NCBI GenBank assembly: GCA_040751985.1
Contig: JBFMFU010000003.1
Location: 1-64,000, forward strand
DNA from: Desulfoferula sp040751985
GTDB lineage: Bacteria > Desulfobacterota > Desulfarculia > Desulfarculales > Desulfarculaceae
Direction of reading: 5' to 3'
Length of the DNA: 64,000 bases
Positions 42,047 through 49,033 of this stretch are shown here, piece by piece. Every line of letters starts with the position of its first letter. Position 1 is the stretch's first letter. Below the pieces are notes generated by a model. It made no database searches. It had not been told where the DNA came from and saw nothing but the letters and a program-made list of their open reading frames with translations. Both the position numbers and the translations under genes were made by a program.

Positions 42047-42160
42047 TCAGGCCTCTTCCTGGGCGGCCTTGGCCTGGCGCTCCTCGCGCTTGCCCAGCCA
42101 GGCCACCAGCAGACCGATGGCAATGGAGCCGCCGAAGATCACGTAAAACACCCAGCTCAT
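42047..42160 (-). CDS. 37-residue single-span membrane peptide
   Basis: ATG 42160 follows CGGAGAGAACCCGC and opens a frame with one membrane helix (SWVFYVIFGGSIAIGLLVAW) and a charged, helical C-terminus (GKREERQAKAAQEEA). The shape, a short helix plus a charged tail, is that of small subunits or stabilisers of transporters. It lies 102 bp upstream of binding protein 2 and may be transcribed with it. I know of no homologue. Base composition and the ribosome site fit a real gene. Confidence 0.6.
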   Translation of the reverse strand: MSWVFYVIFGGSIAIGLLVAWLGKREERQAKAAQEEA

Positions 42161-42233
42161 GCGGGTTCTCTCCGAGCAGGTTAATGCTTAGCCGACAGGG
42201 CCAACATAGCATCCCCCCGAGGGCGGGGCAAGC

Positions 42234-43022
42234 CTAGCCCTGGCCCAAATCAAAGCTGGCCAGCACCGGGGTGTGGTCGCTGGGCTTGGCCAGGCCGCGG
42301 GGGCCCACGTCCACCTCGCAGGAGGCGCAGAGCTTGGCCAGGGGCCGGCTGGCCAGCACCAAGTCCAGGCGCCAGCCCAGGTTGCGCTCAAAGGACTTGG
42401 GCAGGCGATAGTCCCAGAAGGTGAACTGCTTGACGTCCGGGTGGTGCAGGCGGAAGCAGTCGCTCAGGCCCAGCTTGCTCAGCTCGGCCAGGGCCCGGCG
42501 CTCGTCCGGGTGGCAGCCCACCTTACCGGCCATGCGCTTGGGGTCGAACACGTCTATGTCCGCGGGCGCCACGTTCATGTCGCCGGTGAGCACATAACGC
42601 TGGCGGGGCTTGAAGCTGGCCTGCAGCCAGTCGCGCAGGCGGGCCAGGAACTCCAGCTTGTAGACAAAGGCCGGGTCGCCCACCTCCCGGCCCTGGGGCA
42701 CGTAGCAGTTGACCACCCACACCCCGTCCACCAGCACGCTGAGCAGCCGGGCCTGGTCTTCGGCCTGGCCGCCGTCAAAGCCCACCCGCACCTCCTGAGG
42801 CTGGCTCTTGCTCAAGACCGCCACGCCGTTGAAGGACTTCTGCCCCCAGCAGTGGACCACATAGCCCGTCTCTGTGAGGGCCTGGCGGGGGAAGTCGGCA
42901 TCGGTCACCTTGGTCTCCTGCAGGCAGACCACCGAGGGGGTGCGCGCGGCCAGCCAGTCCAGGAGCAGAGGCAGGCGGGCGCGGATGCCGTTGACGTTGA
43001 AGGTGGCCAGGGTCCAGCTCAT
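42234..43022 (-). CDS. xth: Exodeoxyribonuclease III
   Basis: From ATG 43022 (GGAGGCGCACC site) the product is 262 residues. It has the exonuclease III/AP-endonuclease signatures: FNVNGIRARLPLLLDWL, VVCLQETKVTDADFP (metal-binding Glu), NCYVPQG, LTGDMNVAPADIDVFDP, RLDLVLASRPL and the final catalytic SDHTPV. It removes abasic sites and 3' blocks in base-excision repair. All catalytic residues appear present. Confidence 0.93.
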   Translation of the reverse strand: MSWTLATFNVNGIRARLPLLLDWLAARTPSVVCLQETKVTDADFPRQALTETGYVVHCWGQKSFNGVAVLSKSQPQEVRVGFDGGQAEDQARLLSVLVDGVWVVNCYVPQGREVGDPAFVYKLEFLARLRDWLQASFKPRQRYVLTGDMNVAPADIDVFDPKRMAGKVGCHPDERRALAELSKLGLSDCFRLHHPDVKQFTFWDYRLPKSFERNLGWRLDLVLASRPLAKLCASCEVDVGPRGLAKPSDHTPVLASFDLGQG

Positions 43023-43142
43023 GGTGCGCCTCCGCTGGGTCATCATAGCACGCCCGGCCCAGCCCGACTTGCCAGGCCGGCGCGGCCGGGTTACACTCTT
43101 GCCGCGCGGGCCGGGGCCAAGGCCGGCCCGGGAGGAAAGCAC

Positions 43143-43400
43143 ATGCCCATCTACGAGTTCCGCTGCGAGAGCTGCCAGAACGTCTTCGAGCACCTGGCCC
43201 TGAAGGCCGGCGAGAAGCTCAAGCTGGAGTGCCCGTCCTGCGGCGGCAAGGAGCTGTCCCGGGTGCTGAGCACCTGCGCCTCCATCGTCTCCGGCGGCCC
43301 CAGCCAGCCCGCCTGCCCCAGCTCGGGCCCCTGCCTGGAGCAGCGCTCCTGCGCCAACGCCGGCAACTGCGGCACCATCACCCTGCCCGGCGTGGACTAG
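43143..43400 (+). CDS. FmdB-family zinc ribbon protein
   Basis: The 85-residue protein begins MPIYEFRCESCQNVFE, the diagnostic FmdB/CxxC regulatory-protein start, with a second pair in CPSCGG. The two CxxC pairs should bind one zinc. The tail has six further cysteines (PACPSSGPC, RSCANAGNCG), common in anaerobic relatives, which might hold a second metal. ATG 43143 follows GGGAGGAAAGCAC. The family was named from fmd operons but has no proven role. Confidence 0.85.
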   Translation: MPIYEFRCESCQNVFEHLALKAGEKLKLECPSCGGKELSRVLSTCASIVSGGPSQPACPSSGPCLEQRSCANAGNCGTITLPGVD

Positions 43401-43581
43401 GACCGGCCGGGCCCAGCTACGGCAGGCGGCCGGCCCAACGGCCGAAACCAGGGGGGAGCCCGCTCAAGGCCTTCCTGGATTCATATATAAAAACAATATG
43501 TTGCGCACGTAACGCCCGCCGGCGGGGTATTTGCATGTCTCTGCCCCGGCCCCTGGCTCGGCCGGGGTGGGGGGATGAGAC

Positions 43582-43953
43582 ATGCACCGCTGCGCGGCCA
43601 CAGCCTTGTTGTTCTTTTGCGGCGGGGCGTTGCCGGCCTGCGTGGCCGGCGCGGTCCGCAAGCTGCCGGGCCAGGGGCCCTTTATGGCCCCGGCCGCGCT
43701 GCCGACCAGCGGCGGCGGTTGGCTGGGCTGGCTGCTCTTGGGCGCGGCCCTGGGCCTGGCCCTGGGCTGGGCCGGGCGGCGCTATTGGCTGCGCCGGGCC
43801 GCCCAGGGCAAAGGGTTCTGGGCCAGCAGCGACCTCAACCGCCTGCAGGCGGCCCTGGGCCTGGTGGAGGAGGTGCTGGCGGGGCTGAAGATCAGGGGCA
43901 AGGTGAAGGAGCTGGGGGCGTGGGTGAGGAAGAAGGCAAGGGAGAAAAGGTAG
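43582..43953 (+). CDS. Small membrane protein, 123 residues
   Basis: An N-terminal signal-like helix (ATALLFFCGGALPACVAGAV) is followed by a second helix (GWLGWLLLGAALGLALGWAG) and a basic cytoplasmic C-terminus (RGKVKELGAWVRKKAREKR). No family is recognised. AACATG-type context gives ATG 43582 with GGGGGGATGAGAC upstream. The next gene follows after 145 bp. Confidence 0.55.
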   Translation: MHRCAATALLFFCGGALPACVAGAVRKLPGQGPFMAPAALPTSGGGWLGWLLLGAALGLALGWAGRRYWLRRAAQGKGFWASSDLNRLQAALGLVEEVLAGLKIRGKVKELGAWVRKKAREKR

Positions 43954-44098
43954 GAGGATGCAGGCGTCGGCCGAGGTACGCAAGCATGATTGCTTACCTG
44001 AAACCGGCTGGGATATCATGGCTCCCGAACGGTTCAATCGCTTTGTTCCTCACTTCTTAAGAGCCGATCGCCGAAACCTTTTTCAGGAGTGCCTGGCC

Positions 44099-44833
44099 AT
44101 GAAGACGACGGGTTTTATCTTTGCACTTATCGCTTCATCTTTGCTCCTGACGCCCACGGCAGCTCTGGCCGCAGACCAGGCGGCAGCCGTAGCCTGGAAA
44201 CAGGCCAGCCAAACTAACAGCATCTCTGGCTATAAGGAATTTTTCGCCAAGTATCCGCGCCGGGAATATGCGCTGGAAGCGGGGCAAAAGCTGCGGGCTC
44301 TGGTCGCTTCGGCGATGAAGGAGGTGAAGGAGGTCTCCCTGGAGGCAGCGCCTGCCAAAGGGAAGGATGTTGGCGGTCAAGTGAAGGATATATTGGGCCT
44401 CATCGCCGGAGCCCTGAAAAAGCAAGGCTACAAAATAAAGACCGGCGCGGGGCACAAGCTGGAGGTCAGCTACGCCGCGCGGCGGCTGCTGGCCGGCAAC
44501 AAGGATTCATATTGGCATCCCTTTGTCACGCGATACGTGGTCATGACCTTCAGGCATGCGCAATACGGCCCCTTGTTCCAAAACGTGTACCAGGGCAAGG
44601 GGCAGGCCAAAACCACCCTGAAGATGCCGTCCTTGATGACGCCGTCCCACCAGAATCCGGTCTATATAATGTGGACGGACAGAGAGGCCGCGCAGTATAA
44701 GGGCCAGCCGGCCATAGACTGGGAAGCCGTTTACCCCTTTAGGGCTTTTCGCGCCGATTTGGGCGGGATGATGCAACAGAGGCCGCCGCTGACCATAGGC
44801 GACAAGAGCATGATATCCTTCCTGCCCTATTGA
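44099..44833 (+). CDS. Secreted protein of unknown function, 244 residues
   Basis: ATG 44099 (CAGGAGTG upstream) starts a signal peptide (TTGFIFALIASSLLLTPTAALA). The mature protein has an N-terminal AVAWKQASQTNSISGYKEFFAKYP segment like a tetratricopeptide/outer-membrane 'YfiO-type' helix pair (repeat seen in many lipoproteins). A longer C-terminal domain of unknown type ends LTIGDKSMISFLPY. Lower GC and varied codons than its neighbours hint at a foreign or fast-evolving gene. Function is unknown. Confidence 0.65.
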   Translation: MKTTGFIFALIASSLLLTPTAALAADQAAAVAWKQASQTNSISGYKEFFAKYPRREYALEAGQKLRALVASAMKEVKEVSLEAAPAKGKDVGGQVKDILGLIAGALKKQGYKIKTGAGHKLEVSYAARRLLAGNKDSYWHPFVTRYVVMTFRHAQYGPLFQNVYQGKGQAKTTLKMPSLMTPSHQNPVYIMWTDREAAQYKGQPAIDWEAVYPFRAFRADLGGMMQQRPPLTIGDKSMISFLPY

Positions 44834-44926
44834 GCGAGCGCAAGACCTTGTAACTCTCCCTCCCCGCAGACGCCTGCCGGGCCGGGCGGCGCATGCCACC
44901 GCCCGGCCCGCGCGATGTTTCTCGGC

Positions 44927-45460
44927 TCAGCGCCGCTTGAGGCACCAGGCCTGGGCGGCCTGGTCCAGGCTGGGGTAGCAGGGCCCGGCCTCGTCCGAGG
45001 CACCCTTGCGCTTCAGGCACCAGCGGTTGGTCACGTACACATAGGTGGGCACGCGGCCGTCGTTGCAGCGCACCTGCACCCGCTGCCGGGGCCGGGTGCC
45101 GCAACACTTCCACTGGGTGAACAGCTTCCAGCCGTTGCCGGCGCTGGGGATGGAGGAGGGCATGGGCTCGGGCGCTGGGGCGGGCTTGGGCGTGCACCAG
45201 GCTCGGGCCGCCTGGTCCAGGGTGTTGTAGCAGGGCCCGGCGCCGTCGGGCTGCCCCTTGCGCTTCAGGCACCAGCGGCCCTGGTATTTGACGTACACGG
45301 GTGCGCGGCCGTCGGCGCACCTGACCTGCACCCGCTCCAGGGGGTTCTTGCCACAACAGGTCCACCGGCCCACGATGGTCCAGGCCCAGGCCGAGCCGGT
45401 CCAGGCCAGGACCATCAACGACGCCAGGATCAATACATACCACGCGCGGGATCGGTTCAT
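44927..45460 (-). CDS. Secreted protein of two tandem six-cysteine repeats
   Basis: The 177-residue product has a signal peptide (1-26) and two repeats, about residues 29-89 and 111-173, joined by a proline/alanine linker. Each repeat has the same cysteine spacing (C-C, then +12, +16, +13, +12 residues): Cys35,36,48,64,77,89 and Cys119,120,132,148,161,173. Shared blocks are RVQVRC(A/N)DGR, RWCLKRKG and GPCY..LDQAA.AWC. Six cysteines per unit suggest three disulfides per domain in an exported protein, possibly a small binding or lectin-like module. I do not recognise the family. ATG 45460 follows AGGAGGAGGCC. Confidence 0.75.
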   Translation of the reverse strand: MNRSRAWYVLILASLMVLAWTGSAWAWTIVGRWTCCGKNPLERVQVRCADGRAPVYVKYQGRWCLKRKGQPDGAGPCYNTLDQAARAWCTPKPAPAPEPMPSSIPSAGNGWKLFTQWKCCGTRPRQRVQVRCNDGRVPTYVYVTNRWCLKRKGASDEAGPCYPSLDQAAQAWCLKRR

Positions 45461-45730
45461 GGCCTCCTCCTATTAGTGTCGGCTGGAAAATCGGGGACTA
45501 TTTTCAGTGGGCTGGGCGCCGGGCGGCGCCGAAGATGCAGCGGCGGACAAGACGCCGGAAAGGCCCCGACCAGAGAAGCCAGGGCCGCGGGCCAGACCTT
45601 GACTGGCAACGGCGCAGTCACGGGGCGGCGGCTCACCTTTGATTATGGCCCAGGACCCGGCGGAGGTACCTTGCGCCCAAGATAGCCCGGCCCGGCGAGC
45701 GCAGTCAATCGGATGGTGAGGGCCGGCCCC

Positions 45731-45838
45731 TCAGGCGAACAACGCCGCCGCCGCGTCGGCCATGGCCAGGCCCTGGGGGCTGGGTAGGAGCCGGCCGGCA
45801 AGCGGGGCCCCTTTTCCGGAGGCCTCGGGGGCGCCTAA
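45731..45838 (-). pseudogene. Duplicated 3' fragment of hemW
   Basis: On the reverse strand this stretch encodes GRLLPSPQGLAMADAAAAL and the final FA before a stop. The intact hemW at 47899 ends GRLIPSRRGLAMADAAAAL and FA. The last 60 or so bases of the two copies are nearly 90% identical by eye, including the stop. No upstream part of hemW is present here, so it is a remnant. Its position at the left edge of a 2.1-kb island next to the real hemW suggests insertion or exchange at the hemW 3' end. Confidence 0.8.
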
Positions 45839-45849
45839 TGTACTGGGCT

Positions 45850-46005
45850 GGGTATCTCCACAGCCGGGCCGAAGGAAAGGCAGCGGGTGGCGTACAACGT
45901 CACGCACAGGGATTTAAACCCTGCTTCCAGGCGGTCCAGGCAGGCGATGGTGCAGCTCTGGCATCCGATGCAGTTGTCGCGGTCCTGATAAAGCCGATAG
46001 AGGCT
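45850..46005 (-). pseudogene. Remnant of a 4Fe-4S electron-transfer subunit
   Basis: Reverse-strand translation gives LYRLYQDRDNCIGCQSCTI and ACL, the first cluster motif of a DmsB/PsrB/FdhB-type ferredoxin subunit, followed by a short region that loses the pattern. There is no start codon and no remaining cluster motifs. It lies directly after the molybdopterin-oxidoreductase remnant in the order expected for the two subunits of one enzyme. Confidence 0.65.
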
Positions 46006-46187
46006 TACTGTTTCTCTTCGCTGACAAAGGCCCTGATCTCCCCCGAGGCCCGGCTGGAGGAGACCCTCACCCAGTCGCCGTCCCCCACTCCCAGCTCAGC
46101 GGCGGGTCCGGAGTTGATCTAGAGCCGGTTCTCGCCGGACAACTCATCCAGATAGATGTTGTCCCAGATTACCTCAGCGCCCTTGAT
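46005..46187 (-). pseudogene. Remnant of a molybdopterin oxidoreductase C-terminus
   Basis: The reverse-strand frame reads KGAEVIWDNIYLDELSGENR, L, a TAG stop at 46119-46121, then INSGPAAELGVGDGDWVRVS and further strands ending at TAA 46005-46007. This is the molydop-binding domain of DMSO-reductase-family enzymes (xxINPxDAxxLGIxDGDWVxVxS). The TAG probably replaces a tryptophan codon. Only about 60 residues remain, so the gene is dead. Confidence 0.7.
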
Positions 46188-46236
46188 TTACATCGCCTAT
46201 GGTTATCTTGGTCCGACCCCAGGCCCCACCCTCTTG

Positions 46237-47139
46237 CTATTTCTGGTTCTTGGGCTTTTTGAACACCAGGAATGGACAGAGCTTACAAATGTTGAAGCCA
46301 GGATAGGTCTCACCGGTTCGCGGGAAGGATACCCCGCCATCACGAATGGTGCGTTCGAGCATCCAGTGAACCGTTGGTTCCATCTGGGCGTATGGCATGA
46401 TCCAGTTGACTTCGCTTTGCTCCGTCTTGCCGGCGGTATAGCTGCTGCTGCACATTTGGGTGACATTAAATTTGTCCATAACGAAACACTGGACACAGCC
46501 GTGGCAGATCGAGGAATTCATAGTCATGATCATCTCAAAGGGATGTGTTTCAAAGACTGCATCCCAGTCGTTGGCAAGATGATACGACTGAAGGGAATCG
46601 CACATGCCGTGGATAAGGTCCGGCGTGAAGGGCGCCTTGTGCAGGGGCGCGGTGGCAAAGGCCAGTGGTTCTTGGGGTAGTCTTTTTTTCGTCTTTACGA
46701 ACCGCTCGGCCTGTTCCCAGCTCTTGGTGTATTTGAGATGGCTCTTGATCTCGCCGTCATCTATTTCCTTCCACCGCATGACATACTTGGCGTTGGAACA
46801 TCCTATCTTATCCTCTGTTCCGAGCAGGATGTCTCCCCGCTGTCGGCTTGCGGCCACATAGGCGCAGAAGGTCACGGGATGAAGGGATATTTTGTAATCG
46901 GCATTGTCCTTGAAGTCGTTCAGTTCCTTTTCATCGAAAAAATATTTAACCGCGACGGGGTAGTATTTCATCTTGAGGAAATTTCTCAAGGCGAATACGA
47001 TACCGGCATCGCTGATTTTCCCCCCCGTCTCGCCCGCACGTTCGAGTATCGATTTGGCGAGGGCCACGTCATCGAGACAAAGCTCATAGTCCACCGGCAC
47101 TTGCGCTACTTCAAACTGCATCGCCTTTTCCTGTGCCAT
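46237..47139 (-). CDS. DUF169 protein
   Basis: ATG 47139 (GAGGGTGAAAAG upstream) gives 300 residues; a TTG at 47175 would add 12. The sequence matches DUF169 (PF02596): YYPVAVKYFFDEKELNDF, FCAYVAASRQRGDILLGTEDKIGCSNAKYVMRW, then ICHGCVQCFVMDKF and an FNICKLCPFLVF cysteine end. The family is widespread in anaerobes and archaea, often near metal or quinone enzymes. It may bind metal through the C-terminal cysteines. Base composition is far lower in GC than the flanks, a sign of transfer. The remnant molybdoenzyme genes follow it on the same strand. Confidence 0.85.
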   Translation of the reverse strand: MAQEKAMQFEVAQVPVDYELCLDDVALAKSILERAGETGGKISDAGIVFALRNFLKMKYYPVAVKYFFDEKELNDFKDNADYKISLHPVTFCAYVAASRQRGDILLGTEDKIGCSNAKYVMRWKEIDDGEIKSHLKYTKSWEQAERFVKTKKRLPQEPLAFATAPLHKAPFTPDLIHGMCDSLQSYHLANDWDAVFETHPFEMIMTMNSSICHGCVQCFVMDKFNVTQMCSSSYTAGKTEQSEVNWIMPYAQMEPTVHWMLERTIRDGGVSFPRTGETYPGFNICKLCPFLVFKKPKNQK

Positions 47140-47434
47140 CTTTTCACCCTCTTCCGGGGTTAGTGTTTTTCGCAAAGCAAGTCATGCCGCCCTGCCATTC
47201 TAATTATTGGTACGGCCAGTACTCTGTAGGCTATTCTGTTGACCACCACCTTGATGGGACAGCGTACAGAGCAATAAAGCACAGGCTATAAACCTCCGCT
47301 GACATGGCCTTGCCCTGCCTCCTGGTTAACGGGACTTCCTGCCTTCTGCCGGGGAGGGCGACTCCCATTACCGGGGTCATGGATGGTATTGTCAGATGCC
47401 AGTCTAGGCCGAGCCAAGGCGGTGGCTCGGCCTA
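47140..47434. other. Intergenic region with a 12-bp stem over the next gene's stop
   Basis: No gene is seen here. A perfect 12-bp inverted repeat (TAGGCCGAGCCA at 47405-47416, TGGCTCGGCCTA at 47423-47434) has the stop codon of the 79-residue gene inside its right arm. On that gene's strand no T-tract follows, so it is not a clear terminator. The rest (47176-47400) is mixed-composition DNA with nothing I can identify. Confidence 0.5.
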
Positions 47435-47671
47435 CCACCCGCCTTGATCCCTGTTCTCGTCCTCTTCATAAGTAGCCTTCAGCACCCGGCGGACTCCCCG
47501 GAAGACATATGGCGTGTTCCAACTGGCCACCATGTGCTCAAAGGCCTTCCGGGCCTCGGCCTCCACTTGGTCAGCCGGCGTTTCAGAGGGAATATCCACA
47601 AAAAGGAGCTCTCTTTCCCCCAGCGGCTTGTTAGCGAAACCCGCCTCTATTTCCACGGTTTTTTGTTCCAT
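47432..47671 (-). CDS. Small protein of unknown function, 79 residues
   Basis: ATG 47671 has GGGAGGGCGCC upstream. The protein is acidic and helical/strand mixed (TVEIEAGFANKPLGERELLFVDIPSE, then ARKAFEHMVASWNTPYVFRGV) with no membrane helix and no motif I recognise. It sits inside the AT-richer island between DUF169 and hemW. Confidence 0.6.
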   Translation of the reverse strand: MEQKTVEIEAGFANKPLGERELLFVDIPSETPADQVEAEARKAFEHMVASWNTPYVFRGVRRVLKATYEEDENRDQGGW

Positions 47672-47898
47672 GGCGCCCTCCCTTGCCTGGGAACCAGGAG
47701 GTTGCTTTCGCCCACCTCCCCTCATAGCCCGCGGCTCAAGGATGGCCCTAACTACTTTAAATGAGATATCTATTCAAAAAAGTTCGCCACCGGAACCCGT
47801 GAAGAACCCAACTGAACAAGACCCCGCAGGCCTGGGAAATACCCTAATTACACTATACGTATTATATCTTTAGATTGCAAGAAAAAGGCGCCCGATTA

Positions 47899-49029
47899 TC
47901 AGGCGAACAGGGCCGCGGCCGCGTCGGCCATGGCCAGGCCGCGGCGGCTGGGTATGAGCCGGCCGCGGCCGACACGGGCCCAGCCGCGGGCCTCCATCTG
48001 GGCTATGGCCTTGGCGTACACCCGCCGGGGGTCGGCCCCCAGGACCGCGGCCAGGCGGGCCAACTCCACGCCGTGGGTGGTGCGTAGGCCCAGCATGATC
48101 AGCTCCAGGGCCCGCTGGGCCGGGCTCAGCTCCTCGCGCATGGCAAAGGGCTCCCCGCCGGCCTCCAGCGCCGCGCAGTAGGCCGCCACCTCCGGCGTCC
48201 AGGCCCAGCGCACGCCGGCCAGGTGGCCGTGGGCGCCGGGGCCCAGGGCCAGATAGTCGCCGCCGCGCCAGGTGGACTGGTTGTGGCGGCACTCATGGCC
48301 CGGCCGGGCGTAGTTGCTCACCTCGTAGCGCAGGAGCCCGGCCGCGGTGAGCACTTTCAAGGCCCGCGCTTCCATGGCCGCCACGGCCTCCTCGCTGGGC
48401 AGGGGCGCGCGGCCCTTGACGTAGCGGCGGCCGAAGGGCGTGGCCGGGTTCAGGGTCAGTTCGTACAGGGACAGGTGCGCGGGCTTTAGTTCCAGGGCCG
48501 CCTGCAGGTCGGCCGCGGCCAGCTCCGGGCTCTGGCCGGGCAGGCCGTAGATCAGGTCCAGGTTGAGGTTGCTGAAGCCGGCGGCCCGGGCCTGGGCCGC
48601 GGCCCGGCGGGTGTCGGCCGGCGTGTGCCGCCGGCCCAGGGCCCGCAGCAGGCCGGGGTCGAAGCTCTGGGCGCCCAGGCTCAGGCGGTTGAAGCCGGCC
48701 GCCCTGAGCGCCCCCAGCTTGGCCTGGCTCAGGGCGCCGGGATTGGCCTCCAGGGAGACCTCGGCGCCGGGCTCGATGCCCATGGCCTGGGTTATGGCGG
48801 CCAGCAGGCCGGCCAGGGCGGCCGCGGGCAGCATGGCCGGGGTGCCGCCGCCGAAGTAGAGCGTCTCTAGCCTGCGGCCGGCGGCCTGCTCGGCCACCCG
48901 CGGCAAATGCAAGGCCAGGCCCGCCAAGAGGCGGCGGGCCTGGCCTTGGTCATAGGTCTGGGCCAAGAAGTCGCAGTAGGGGCAGCGGGCCGGACAAAAG
49001 GGCAGGTGCAGATACAGCCCCAGCCCCAT
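47899..49029 (-). CDS. hemW: Heme chaperone HemW (radical SAM, coproporphyrinogen oxidase-like)
   Basis: The 376-residue protein has the radical-SAM motif HLPFCPARCPYCDF (CxxxCxxC) near its start, the GGGTPAML motif, LSLGAQSFDPGLLRALGR, LNLDLIYGLPGQSPE and a HemW C-terminal domain. Real oxygen-independent HemN has an N-terminal extension and a fourth cysteine (CxxxCxxCxC); this sequence has Phe at that position (CDF), as in HemW. It transfers heme to apo-proteins and does not oxidise coproporphyrinogen. ATG 49029 is five bases from the FadD stop. A second 3' end lies at 45731. Confidence 0.9.
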   Translation of the reverse strand: MGLGLYLHLPFCPARCPYCDFLAQTYDQGQARRLLAGLALHLPRVAEQAAGRRLETLYFGGGTPAMLPAAALAGLLAAITQAMGIEPGAEVSLEANPGALSQAKLGALRAAGFNRLSLGAQSFDPGLLRALGRRHTPADTRRAAAQARAAGFSNLNLDLIYGLPGQSPELAAADLQAALELKPAHLSLYELTLNPATPFGRRYVKGRAPLPSEEAVAAMEARALKVLTAAGLLRYEVSNYARPGHECRHNQSTWRGGDYLALGPGAHGHLAGVRWAWTPEVAAYCAALEAGGEPFAMREELSPAQRALELIMLGLRTTHGVELARLAAVLGADPRRVYAKAIAQMEARGWARVGRGRLIPSRRGLAMADAAAALFA

Positions 49030-49033
49030 CGGG

